DNA from: [Eubacterium] yurii subsp. margaretiae ATCC 43715
Lineage (GTDB): Bacteria > Bacillota > Clostridia > Peptostreptococcales > Filifactoraceae
DNA length: 35,358 nucleotides
Direction: 5' to 3'
Assembly (NCBI GenBank): GCA_000146855.1
Contig: GL405246.1
Span: 2,116,754-2,152,111 of the forward strand
Both the position numbers and the translations under genes were made by a program. Below, piece by piece: positions 23,869-32,191 of this stretch. Position 1 is the stretch's first letter. Each line of letters starts with the position of its first letter. Below the pieces are notes generated by a model. The model did no database searches. It was not told the origin of the DNA and saw nothing but the letters and a program-made list of their open reading frames with translations.

Positions 23869-24648
23869 CTATAATTTTAAAAATCCTCCAAAGACATCTA
23901 AAAATATCTTAGCAAATAAGAGGACTATCACCACTATCATAGTCGGTCTGATAAATTTTGCTCCTTTTTTTATAGCAAAACCTGAGCCAATATAATTGCC
24001 GAGAAGTCCTAATATTACAGCCGGTAAAGCTATGCTGAACCCTATCTTTCCACTAAATAAAAATACAGAAAGTGACGCATAATTTGATGCAAGATTGAGC
24101 ATTTTTGAATTGCCTGATGCAGTCTTAAGGTCGTACTTCATAATAAGGCAGTAAGCCATTATAGCAAAAGTGCCTGTGCCGGGTCCTATAAGTCCATCGT
24201 AAAAGCCTATGAATAATCCTATAAAAAAAGCATATATGTACGCCTTTCTTTTTTCTATAGTATCAGATAAATTTTCGTTGCCAAAGTTTCTTCTGCTCAG
24301 TATCACTATTGCAACCACCGGCAGCGTGAACATTATTATCGCCCTAAATATCTTCTCATCTATTTTGAGCACTAATTCTGAGGCTGCATGAGCAGCCATA
24401 AATGAGCCTACAGAAGATATTAGGGATATTTTTAAATCCAATGCCTTATTTTTCAAAAATCTTAAAGTAGACAAGGTAGTACCTAAAGATGAAGTAAATT
24501 TGTTGGTAGCAATGGCATTATGTGCGGGTAATCCAACGAAGATATAGGCAGGTAGGGAAATAAGTCCGCCACCTCCTGCAATAGAATCTATAAATCCAGC
24601 AAGAAAAACCAAAAAATATAATAAAATCAACATTTCTGTACGTATCAT
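23869..24648 (-). CDS. TSUP-family membrane transporter (TauE/SafE)
   Basis: 259 residues, about eight hydrophobic helices, with the family hallmark GFIDSIAGGGGLISLPAYIFVGLPAHNAIATNKFTS at residues 18-54. TSUP proteins export or import sulfite, sulfonates or other small anions; the substrate is unassigned here. The start ATG follows CGGAGT. It is flanked by 267 bases upstream of the metallo-hydrolase region and by era on the other side, and is probably a separate unit. There is no sulfonate or sulfite gene in the window to suggest a substrate. Confidence 0.85.
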   Translation of the reverse strand: MIRTEMLILLYFLVFLAGFIDSIAGGGGLISLPAYIFVGLPAHNAIATNKFTSSLGTTLSTLRFLKNKALDLKISLISSVGSFMAAHAASELVLKIDEKIFRAIIMFTLPVVAIVILSRRNFGNENLSDTIEKRKAYIYAFFIGLFIGFYDGLIGPGTGTFAIMAYCLIMKYDLKTASGNSKMLNLASNYASLSVFLFSGKIGFSIALPAVILGLLGNYIGSGFAIKKGAKFIRPTMIVVIVLLFAKIFLDVFGGFLKL

Positions 24649-24817
24649 ATCAAAACTCCGAGTCTTAAAATTTTATTACTCACTTTGTAATACTTATGAT
24701 TTTTAAAATAAAAAACATACTTATATTTTCTAAGTCAAATAGAAGATCAAATTATTCTTTTAATTAGAAAAAAGGAAAAAAACTCTTATAATGTTAAAAT
24801 TTAGTGTAATTTGTCTT

Positions 24818-25759
24818 TTAATCCTGTTGTGTATAGCCAAATTCTCTTATATAGTTGACATTATCACGCCAATTTTCCTTGACCTTAACCCATGTTTCCA
24901 AAAAGACCTTACATCCGAATATCTCTTCCAACTCTACTCTCGCAGCCTTCCCTATTCCTTTGAGTTTTCTGCCGTTTTTACCTATGATTATCTTCTTATG
25001 CGAATCTCTCTCACAGTATATTATTATGGAAATTTCTATCATATTCTTTTCTTGATGGTCTACTATCCTTACCACTTCTACAGCTGTGCCGTGAGGTATC
25101 TCCTGATTGGTGTAGTTGAGTATCTTCTCCCTTATTATCTCGCTAATCATCACCTTATTGCTTTGGTCTGTAGTCATATCATCCGGGAAGAATTTTGCAG
25201 AGTAAACCAAATATTTTTTAATTGTTTTGATTAGTTCAACTACATTTCTCTTTTTTATTGCACATATAGGTACTATGTCGTCAAATATCCCTATTTCGTC
25301 GTACATCTTGATGATGTCAAATATCTTGTCTTCGCTTAGTTTATCAATCTTGTTTAAGACTAGTATCTTTGGTTGCTTAGTCTTTTTAAGATTTTCTATT
25401 ATATTATGGTCAAGTCGCCCTATCTTCTCAGACTCATCTACAACATAGACTATTACATCAGCAGTACTTGATGAAAGCGACACCTCTTTTGCCATATAAG
25501 AGCCTAGTTTATTTTTTGGCTTTTGCACACCAGGTGTATCCAAAAATATAATCTGTGACTCTTCATCGTTATATATACCCTTAATCCTAGACCTTGTAGT
25601 CTGTGGTTTATCTGATGTAATTGCAATTTTCTCTCCTATTATTGCATTAAGCAGGGTAGATTTGCCCACATTGGAGCGACCTACTATACTGACAAAGCCG
25701 ACTTTGCAATTAGAGTCGGACTTAAGCAAATTTTCTATATTATTTATATTATTTTCCAT
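24818..25759 (-). CDS. era: GTPase Era (16S rRNA maturation)
   Basis: 313 residues. G1 GRSNVGKS (27-34), G3 DTPG (74-77), G4 NKID (136-139), then the C-terminal KH domain (IIIGKNGRKLKGIGKAARVELEEIFGCKVFLETWVKVKENWRDN) that binds the 3' end of 16S rRNA. It assists small-subunit assembly. ATG at 25759 is chosen (AGGTGA upstream); a GTG three codons earlier is the alternative. The usual ybeY/recO neighbours are absent. Stop near the next gene's unrelated promoter; probably monocistronic. Confidence 0.96.
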   Translation of the reverse strand: MENNINNIENLLKSDSNCKVGFVSIVGRSNVGKSTLLNAIIGEKIAITSDKPQTTRSRIKGIYNDEESQIIFLDTPGVQKPKNKLGSYMAKEVSLSSSTADVIVYVVDESEKIGRLDHNIIENLKKTKQPKILVLNKIDKLSEDKIFDIIKMYDEIGIFDDIVPICAIKKRNVVELIKTIKKYLVYSAKFFPDDMTTDQSNKVMISEIIREKILNYTNQEIPHGTAVEVVRIVDHQEKNMIEISIIIYCERDSHKKIIIGKNGRKLKGIGKAARVELEEIFGCKVFLETWVKVKENWRDNVNYIREFGYTQQD

Positions 25760-25910
25760 TTTTTTCACCTGTAATTTATAAGCTATATTATAGCTATTAA
25801 CTCCATTTCCACAGATAAAGTAACAACTTCTCGTTAATTTTAAGCATATTAAAAACTGAAACTATATATTCAAAAAATAGAATAGCAAATAATTTTCGTT
25901 TAAATTTCAA

Positions 25911-26957
25911 TTAAAACTCATCTATCATCCTAAGCAGTTCAGATACAATAAACTCTTCCTTGACCTTTTTGAGAGTCTTGCCCTTTGCAAAAAAAAGTGC
26001 CTCTCCCTTTCCACCGGCTATGCCTATATCAGCATCTTTAGCCTCTCCAGGTCCGTTGACTATACAGCCCATGACTGCTATTTTGATGTCCTTTTTAATA
26101 TCCTTAGTGGCTTCTTCGACCTTGTTTGCTAAATTGATGATGTCTATATTTGTTCTGGCACAGGTAGGACAGGAAACTACCACAGCTCCGAATTTATAGC
26201 CTATATTTTGCAATATCATCTTGGCTACAGGTATCTCCTCTATCGGATCTGCTGTAAGTGATACTCTTATCGTATCACCTATACCGTTAAGTAAGAGATG
26301 TCCTATACCCATGGCGGATTTCACCGTACCTCCTCTGAGCGTGCCCGCTTCAGTCACACCAAGGTGTAAGGGATAATCTGAAATTTGAGCAAAACTTTCG
26401 TAAGATTCTATCATAGTTTCTATCTCTGATGCCTTGAGCGACACGATTATGTCGTTAAAATCATACTTTTCGAGCAGTCTTATATTGTACATTGCTGACT
26501 CCACCATCGCCTTTGGTGTCCTGCCATATTTTTCCTGTATATTTTTTTCAAGCGAGCCCATGTTCACACCTATTCTTATAGGCACATTGTACTGTTTCGC
26601 CTTTATAGCCACCTGTCTTACTCTCTCGTCATCTCCTATATTGCCAGGGTTTATCCTGAGTTTGTCGATTCCATTTTCTATAGATTCAAGAGCCAGCAAA
26701 TAGTCAAAATGTATGTCGGCTACAAGCGGTATGTGTATTTTCTCTTTAATCTTGGATATTGCCTTGGCTGAGTCCTTATCCGGCACAGATACCCTTACCA
26801 TCTGACAGCCCTCTTTTTCCAGTTGTAATATCTGATTTACTGTGGAAGCCACATCACTCGTCTTGGTATTGGTCATTGATTGTATGACTATATCGTTATC
26901 TCCACCTACAAAGATATCTCCACATCTCACTGCCCTTGTCTTTCTTCTATTTATCAT
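25911..26957 (-). CDS. ispG: (E)-4-hydroxy-3-methylbut-2-enyl-diphosphate synthase
   Basis: 348-residue IspG/GcpE, the penultimate enzyme of the MEP isoprenoid pathway; converts MEcPP to HMBPP using a [4Fe-4S] cluster. Cluster ligands Cys263, Cys266 (SCPTCART) and Cys298 (MGCIVNGPGEA) with Glu305 are present. The length is that of the bacterial two-domain form without the plant insert. ATG follows GGAG. Located 151 bases upstream of era in the same direction. Requires flavodoxin or ferredoxin, not encoded here. Confidence 0.96.
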   Translation of the reverse strand: MINRRKTRAVRCGDIFVGGDNDIVIQSMTNTKTSDVASTVNQILQLEKEGCQMVRVSVPDKDSAKAISKIKEKIHIPLVADIHFDYLLALESIENGIDKLRINPGNIGDDERVRQVAIKAKQYNVPIRIGVNMGSLEKNIQEKYGRTPKAMVESAMYNIRLLEKYDFNDIIVSLKASEIETMIESYESFAQISDYPLHLGVTEAGTLRGGTVKSAMGIGHLLLNGIGDTIRVSLTADPIEEIPVAKMILQNIGYKFGAVVVSCPTCARTNIDIINLANKVEEATKDIKKDIKIAVMGCIVNGPGEAKDADIGIAGGKGEALFFAKGKTLKKVKEEFIVSELLRMIDEF

Positions 26958-27142
26958 TTTTTACTCCATCTTATATAATAAACAACTGCTAATATTTATA
27001 TTTACTATACTTCTTTAAATGTCATTTTTATCTTTATCCACTTTAATTTTAAGAAAAAATAAAAATCAAAACCTATATATCTAGCTAATACTTATATATT
27101 TTTTAAATCAAAATTAATTTTATGAATTTCTTCAATATAGAG

Positions 27143-27259
27143 TTAATACTAATAAGAATTTAAAATATGAATACTTCTTAATTCTATTAAAATATAAAAG
27201 ACTTTGTTGATATCAACAACTTTTCATAGTGTATTTATTGATATTTATTTTTAGTATAA
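27143..27259. repeat. Intergenic MITE-like repeat, candidate copy H
   Basis: TTAATACTAATAAG at 27143 and TTTTTAGTATAA ending at 27259, 117 bp apart, matching the outermost repeat ends and the family length. The conserved inner bases of copies A and C are not kept, so this may be a decayed copy or coincidence. Confidence 0.35.
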
Positions 27260-27345
27260 AACAAACTAATCAATAAAAAATATCCTCTTTTTATTAAATC
27301 ATAGTATAAAATTAATCAAATAGATTATACCACGATTTAATAAAA

Positions 27346-27370
27346 AAAGCACCTAAAAATTAGGTGCTTT
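27346..27370 (-). terminator. Terminator of the MacAB/YknXYZ-like operon
   Basis: AAAGCACCTA (27346-27355), AAAAT loop, TAGGTGCTTT (27361-27370). Perfect 10-bp stem followed on the minus strand by TTTTATTAAA, six bases after the permease stop. Confidence 0.88.
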
Positions 27371-27375
27371 CAATA

Positions 27376-28581
27376 TTATTCATATCTAAGTGCGTCTATT
27401 GGATCGAGTTTAGATGCCTTGGATGCCGGATACAATCCGAAGAATATACCGACAACAAGTGAAAACATCACCGCTATCATTACTGCCACCGGATTTAGCC
27501 TTAGGTTAAGTGGTAAGAACATACCTGCCAATGATGATATACCATATCCCAAAACTATACCGATGAGCCCTCCTGATAGAGAAAGTATTGCAGACTCTAC
27601 CATAAATTGAGTAAGTATATCTCTTCTCCTTGCTCCAAGCGACTTTCTTATACCTATTTCCTTTGTACGCTCAGTAACAGATACAAGCATAATGTTCATT
27701 ATACCTATACCGCCTACAAGTAGAGATATAGCCGCAATAGCTCCAAGACCGAGAGATAATCCGCTCATTATACCGTTGATTTGTCCTGCCTGAGCTTCCA
27801 CACTCTCCATAGAGTAAAAACCTTCTTTTACCTTTTTGTATTTTTCTATGAATCTCATGACTTGATCAGTACCTTTTTTCAACTCCAAATTATCACTTAT
27901 CTTTATATTAAGACCGTAAAAATTCTGAGTAGACAGCGTATAAGGTATGAAACCTTCTGTAGAGTCAGAGCCTGTCAAACCGTCAAAAATAGATTTTTTC
28001 CTATAATATACTCCTATTATTGTAAAAGTCCTCGGACTGCCTTCGAGTTCTGTTTCTATCTGCTCTCCTACTACATCTTCTTTACCAAAAAGCTGCATAG
28101 CAAGATCTTTATTTACTATTACTACGCTTTTTCTGCTCTTTATATCCCCTTCTTTAAAGTCTCTACCATGTATTATCTTATCTGCCGTCATATCTCTGAT
28201 ATAGGTAGTATCAGCAGAAGTAAAGGAAATCTTTGCCTTTCTTCTTCCGTTTTTCAACTCTTTTTCAGATGAACCAAAGGGTGCAAAATACGTCACCTTA
28301 TCTCCTAAGCCCTCTCTGAGGTTGTCTATATCTTCAGTAGAAAATAGTTTACTGTCATCAATATCGTCACTGTTTCTATAATTCATATATACTACTATTC
28401 TGTTTTTACCAAAGCCTTTAAAAGCCTCGTCAAGAGAATCTGAAACGGCATTACCTATAGACGTGATGGTCATTACCGAAGAAATACCTATAATTATACC
28501 AAGCATGGTAAGAAAAGCACGCATCTTATTGGCTTTGACTGATGACAGAGCCATCTTGAAATTTTCAAACATTAAGCCCAT
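27376..28581 (-). CDS. MacB/YknZ-like ABC exporter permease
   Basis: 401 residues. One N-terminal helix (about 21-41, MRAFLTMLGIIIGISSVM), a large extracytoplasmic MacB_PCD domain (about 45-275), then three helices of the FtsX domain (about 277-300, 325-350, 365-390) and a closing KASKLDPIDALRYE, all typical. It works with the ATPase and fusion protein encoded upstream in the operon. Such systems export peptides, macrolides or cell-envelope signals or protect against toxins; the substrate is unknown. ATG follows AGAGGT. Last gene of the operon. Confidence 0.9.
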   Translation of the reverse strand: MGLMFENFKMALSSVKANKMRAFLTMLGIIIGISSVMTITSIGNAVSDSLDEAFKGFGKNRIVVYMNYRNSDDIDDSKLFSTEDIDNLREGLGDKVTYFAPFGSSEKELKNGRRKAKISFTSADTTYIRDMTADKIIHGRDFKEGDIKSRKSVVIVNKDLAMQLFGKEDVVGEQIETELEGSPRTFTIIGVYYRKKSIFDGLTGSDSTEGFIPYTLSTQNFYGLNIKISDNLELKKGTDQVMRFIEKYKKVKEGFYSMESVEAQAGQINGIMSGLSLGLGAIAAISLLVGGIGIMNIMLVSVTERTKEIGIRKSLGARRRDILTQFMVESAILSLSGGLIGIVLGYGISSLAGMFLPLNLRLNPVAVMIAVMFSLVVGIFFGLYPASKASKLDPIDALRYE

Positions 28582-28595
28582 ATTTTACCTCTTTT

Positions 28596-29303
28596 CTAAT
28601 CAAATTTTGTCCTGTTTTCATTTATCACATCAGACATTATATTACCGTCCCTAAACGTGATTATCCTCTTAGTATAAGCCGCAATATCAGGCTCATGCGT
28701 TACAACAATTACTGTCTTACCCTCATCGTTAAGTCTTGTAAATATCTGCATTATTTCCACAGATGACTTGGAGTCCAGATTACCTGTAGGCTCATCTGCA
28801 AAAATTATCGGTGGGTCGTTGGCAAGTGCCCTTGCTATGGCGACTCTTTGTCTTTGACCGCCTGATAATTCGTTAGGTACGTGATGAATTCTATCTGAAA
28901 GTCCAACTTGTTCAAGAAGAAACTTCGCTCTCTCTTCTCTGTAAGCAGCATTCTTCTTAGCATATATCATAGGCAATTCCACATTTTTAAGCGATGAAGT
29001 CCTTGAGATTAGATTGAATGTTTGGAATACAAAGCCGATTTTTTGGTTTCTTATATATGACAGTTCATTTTCCGTCTTATCCTTGATGTTTATCCCCTCT
29101 AAGAAATACTCCCCACTGCCTTGTCTATCCAAACACCCAAGTATATTCATCAATGTAGACTTCCCTGAGCCTGATGAACCCATTATCGCCACAAATTCAC
29201 CGTATTTTACCTCAAAACTCACACCTTTTAAAACCTGTAGTTCATTGTCGCCCATTATATATGTTTTTGTTATATCTCTTAATTCTAATAATTTGTCCGA
29301 CAT
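28596..29303 (-). CDS. MacB/LolD/YknY-like ABC exporter ATPase
   Basis: 235 residues. Walker A GSSGSGKST (42-50), signature LSGGQ (146-150), Walker B IIFADEP (166-172) and the conserved GNLDS follow the LolD/YknY pattern. Energises the permease encoded 14 bases downstream. ATG follows AGGAG. The membrane fusion protein gene ends 16 bases upstream, so the three genes form one transcript. Confidence 0.94.
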   Translation of the reverse strand: MSDKLLELRDITKTYIMGDNELQVLKGVSFEVKYGEFVAIMGSSGSGKSTLMNILGCLDRQGSGEYFLEGINIKDKTENELSYIRNQKIGFVFQTFNLISRTSSLKNVELPMIYAKKNAAYREERAKFLLEQVGLSDRIHHVPNELSGGQRQRVAIARALANDPPIIFADEPTGNLDSKSSVEIMQIFTRLNDEGKTVIVVTHEPDIAAYTKRIITFRDGNIMSDVINENRTKFD

Positions 29304-29319
29304 TTTTTTCTCCTAACAT

Positions 29320-30762
29320 CTATTTTGTTCCATTTGAGTTTTGCGATGCTTCCTGATTTGCTCCTGAGTCAACATATTGTACTCCTCCTTGTTGACCGCC
29401 TTGAGGTACACCTTGCATGCCGGCAGGCATTTGATTAGGATCCATTACTGTCACCTTTTCGCCATCCATCAATGTTTCGTCAGGGTTTTTCACTATCTGC
29501 ATTCCATCTTTTAAATCCTTTGAAATAATTTGAGTGTCAAAAGTTGATGCCAAACCAGTCTTTATTTCAACCTTCTTAACTATTCCATTTTCTATTACAA
29601 AGACGAAGTTCTTATCCCCTTGAGAAAGTATATTTTCAAAAGATGTCTTTAAGACATTTTTCATAGAATCAGTCTTTATCTTAGCCTTTGCACTTACCCC
29701 TGTGATAAGTCTGTTATCACTCTTTGTTACCAATATCTTAACAGGTATAACTATAGTATTATTTGCAGTTGAAGATTTTTCGCCTGTAGGTGATATTCTG
29801 CTTACAGTACCCTTTGCAGAGTCTTTACCAAGCACATCTGATGTTATAGTAACTTCTTGATTAAGCTTAATATCAGATATGTCATATTGACCCACCTTAG
29901 CTACCAAAAATTTCCTACTTTCATCTTCTATTATAAACATGGCTCTGTTATTTTCAGTGTCTTTGGCAGTCCTACCAAGCTTTGCATAGACCCTCGTAAC
30001 AGTACCTGATATAGGTGATTTAATATTAAGGTCATTTAATTTATCTCTTTTTTGTTGAAGAGTTGCCAACTTTATACTTAGAGATGCTCTTGCTGATTCC
30101 TTAGGTGTAGCTTGTTTTACAGCATTGTTGATGTCGTGTTGACCTTTTTCCATTGACTCTTGAGCTTGTTTGTAAGCAACTTCTGATTGTTCCAAAGAAA
30201 CTTCCGCCTGTTCCTTAGCATTTTTTGCATTTTGTACATCTTGCTCAGGCGCTGCACCTGCAGCAAATAAATCTTCCTGTTTCTTCAAGTTATCCACTGC
30301 TTGATTGAAGGCAATCTTTGCATTTGTATTTCTAAGTTTTGCATCATCAAGCGCAAGTTTGAGTGATTCTGTTGAAGTATAGACATTACCGGCATCACTG
30401 TATTGTTCTTGAAGTCTGATTTGTTCATAAGCCACTTCTTTTTCAAGGATGGCTATTTCATTTTTCAAATCCTTTGTATCCAAGCGAGCTAGTATTTGAT
30501 TTTTTTGTACCTTATCGCCCTCTTTCACGTTGATTTCTACTACTTCATAATTATATGGTGATGTTATCTCCGCAGAGTCGTTAGCCTCAATATTGCCTGT
30601 AACTTCGACAAATGTTTCTACATCTCCTGTTTCTATCTTGCCAGCCTCAACTGTTTTCAAGACATTCTTGTTTGCATTTTGACTGTTTATCCAAAATACT
30701 GCTGCCACAATTACTACTATGGCTATTACTATCCATTTTTTCTTAAATTTTATTTTTTTCAT
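29320..30762 (-). CDS. Membrane fusion protein of the exporter (MacA/YknX-like)
   Basis: 480 residues. Short basic N-terminus, signal-anchor helix (about residues 9-26), lipoyl-like domain (about 40-90), long alpha-hairpin coiled coil (about 95-220, AEVSLEQSEVAYKQAQESMEKG), barrel and membrane-proximal domains, then a Gln/Gly/Asn-rich tail after residue 440 (MDPNQMPAGMQGVPQGG...). ATG at 30762 follows AAGGAG; an in-frame ATG six codons earlier lacks one. It acts outside the membrane with the YknY/YknZ-like pair. First gene of the operon, with 500 bases of non-coding DNA upstream. Confidence 0.9.
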   Translation of the reverse strand: MKKIKFKKKWIVIAIVVIVAAVFWINSQNANKNVLKTVEAGKIETGDVETFVEVTGNIEANDSAEITSPYNYEVVEINVKEGDKVQKNQILARLDTKDLKNEIAILEKEVAYEQIRLQEQYSDAGNVYTSTESLKLALDDAKLRNTNAKIAFNQAVDNLKKQEDLFAAGAAPEQDVQNAKNAKEQAEVSLEQSEVAYKQAQESMEKGQHDINNAVKQATPKESARASLSIKLATLQQKRDKLNDLNIKSPISGTVTRVYAKLGRTAKDTENNRAMFIIEDESRKFLVAKVGQYDISDIKLNQEVTITSDVLGKDSAKGTVSRISPTGEKSSTANNTIVIPVKILVTKSDNRLITGVSAKAKIKTDSMKNVLKTSFENILSQGDKNFVFVIENGIVKKVEIKTGLASTFDTQIISKDLKDGMQIVKNPDETLMDGEKVTVMDPNQMPAGMQGVPQGGQQGGVQYVDSGANQEASQNSNGTK

Positions 30763-31266
30763 AAGATACTCCTTAAACATTATGAATAATATCCAAATTT
30801 TTTCAAACTGCCTTTGTTACATACAACTATAAAGATAAAATATTAAATAACTATTAAATGAAATATTAATAATTCTATAAACTTGTAACAATAGTTTAAA
30901 ACACTTGTAAATAGGTGGTTTTAATGTTAATAAATTCAAAAATTTTCATAAAAATTTATTTTTTTATAAAAACTCATTTTAGACTGTAATATTAACCTTT
31001 GAAACATTCATAGATAATCTTAAAATTACTTATTTAAAGATAGATTTGTAATATTGAGATTAATAATTAAACACCTTTTAGATAATACCTGAAAACTTAG
31101 ATATTAAACATAATGTTATTATACTAAGTTATAGCTATAAAAGGCTTTCCAATATAAAAATCTATATTTTATTTCATAAAATTATATCATAAATTAAATT
31201 TTTTTGTTATAATCATTAATACGCAAGTAGAATTTTAATCATTTTTAATTTGTAAAGGAGATTATT
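30763..31266. other. Divergent gene-free region between the exporter and thiD
   Basis: 504 bases without an ORF. It must hold the exporter promoter (minus) and the thiD promoter (plus, see 31205-31213). A lone TTATACTAAG occurs at 31118. No TPP riboswitch motif and no clear operator are visible. Confidence 0.45.
31205..31213 (+). promoter_or_regulatory. Extended -10 promoter of thiD
   Basis: TGTTATAAT, an extended -10 (TGnTATAAT), 53 bases before the thiD start. No good -35 is present 17 bases further up, which extended -10 promoters tolerate. Confidence 0.5.
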
Positions 31267-32067
31267 ATGATACCCATTCTTACCATAGCAGGCTCTGATT
31301 GTAGCGGTGGAGCAGGTATACAGGCTGACCTCAAGACATTTTGTGCACATGGACTCTTCGGCATGAGCGTAATAGTATCTGTAGTTGCAGAAAACACTGC
31401 AACTGTAACATCTGTTGAAAATATCTCAACTAAGGTAGTAGCAGATCAAATAGACTGCGTATTTACAGATATAGTTCCAAACGCAGTAAAGATAGGAATG
31501 CTCTCTGACGTAGAGATAATGAAAACAGTAGCTGAAAAACTCATACAATACAAGGCGAAAAACATAGTCTTAGACCCTGTAATGTATGCAAAAAACGGAC
31601 ACCCTTTAATGGATGTGGAAAATATAGACACTCTAATAAACAAGGTAATACCCATTGCAGACATAATAACACCCAACATACCTGAGGCAGAGCATATATC
31701 GAAAATAAAGATAGAAACAGTGGAAGATATGAAAAATGCAGCAAAAGAGATAATCAAAATGGGATGCAAAGCTGTACTTGTAAAGGGGGGACATCATATA
31801 GGCGATGCAGTAGATGTGCTCTATGACGGGAATAACTTCCATACATTCACCACTCAAAAGATAGATACGAAAAATACTCACGGTACAGGCTGTACACTGT
31901 CATCTGCAATAGCGTCAAACCTTGCAAATGGCAATGATATGCCTACATCGGTAAAACTTGCCAAAGACTATGTTACTACAGCAATTACGCACTCTCTTGA
32001 GCTTGGAAAAGGCTGCGGACCTACTCATCACTTCTATGATATGTACAAGGCTATGGGATGGGAATAA
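31267..32067 (+). CDS. thiD: Hydroxymethylpyrimidine (phosphate) kinase
   Basis: 266 residues, ribokinase-fold kinase of thiamine synthesis: phosphorylates HMP and HMP-P in the cytosol. N-terminal [21 protein letters not shown] and the anion-hole/catalytic NTHGTGCT (about residues 205-212) are diagnostic; [12 protein letters not shown] closes the protein as in clostridial ThiD. Where many ThiDs have a TAQNT-like substrate loop, this one has VAENT, so pyridoxal-kinase activity is a possible second role. ATG follows AAAGGAG. It is a lone plus-strand gene with no other thiamine gene nearby. Its TAA stop is also the first three bases of a repeat element. Confidence 0.92.
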   Translation: MIPILTIAGSDCSGGAGIQADLKTFCAHGLFGMSVIVSVVAENTATVTSVENISTKVVADQIDCVFTDIVPNAVKIGMLSDVEIMKTVAEKLIQYKAKNIVLDPVMYAKNGHPLMDVENIDTLINKVIPIADIITPNIPEAEHISKIKIETVEDMKNAAKEIIKMGCKAVLVKGGHHIGDAVDVLYDGNNFHTFTTQKIDTKNTHGTGCTLSSAIASNLANGNDMPTSVKLAKDYVTTAITHSLELGKGCGPTHHFYDMYKAMGWE

Positions 32068-32119
32068 TACTAATCGCCATTAATATATTTTTGGACTATT
32101 TAATTGGTTTTTAGTATAA
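32065..32119. repeat. Intergenic MITE-like repeat, copy D (internally deleted)
   Basis: 55 bp: left end TAATACTAATCGCC (32065-32078), then ATTAATATATTTTTGG and the right end GGTTTTTAGTATAA (32106-32119). The right part matches copies A and B; about 65 interior bases of copy A are missing. The element begins with the thiD stop codon. Confidence 0.6.
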
Positions 32120-32132
32120 GTATACTGAGTAA

Positions 32133-32170
32133 AAAATAAAACTCCCGAATAACTTCGAGAGTTTTATTTT
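32133..32170. terminator. Bidirectional terminator between thiD and the surface protein gene
   Basis: AAAATAAAACTC (32133-32144) pairs with GAGTTTTATTTT (32159-32170); after one mismatch, CGAA pairs with TTCG around TAAC. T runs follow on both strands (TTTTTG on plus, TTTTTTAC on minus), so it can end both convergent transcripts. Confidence 0.85.
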
Positions 32171-32191
32171 TGTATGGCTTACTAATTCAGA

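Larger units (their letters stand above)
26958..27375. other. Gene-free stretch upstream of ispG, with repeat-like ends
   Basis: 418 bases without an ORF. It contains a repeat-like pair (27143-27259) and the terminator of the exporter (27346-27370). The rest is AT-rich. The ispG promoter is expected near 26980-27060. Confidence 0.45.

Noticed and set aside
24791..25234. 147-codon plus-strand ORF opposite era
   Set aside because: It is fully antisense to era, hydrophobic by composition, lacks a ribosome binding site and matches nothing; era is beyond doubt.
31118..31127. Every TTATACTAA or TTAGTATAA as a repeat end
   Set aside because: The motif contains TATACT, close to a -10 box, and turns up alone in this AT-rich DNA (for example at 29, 17646, 19453 and 31118); only pairs about 117-122 bp apart or with conserved inner bases were kept as candidate copies, plus copy D and half copy B, which match copy A over long stretches.
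30763..31266. TPP riboswitch upstream of thiD
   Set aside because: The CTGAGA and ACCTGAT core motifs are absent on the plus strand.
31446..31769. Minus-strand ORF within thiD
   Set aside because: Overlaps the well-supported thiD on the opposite strand and has no ribosome binding site.
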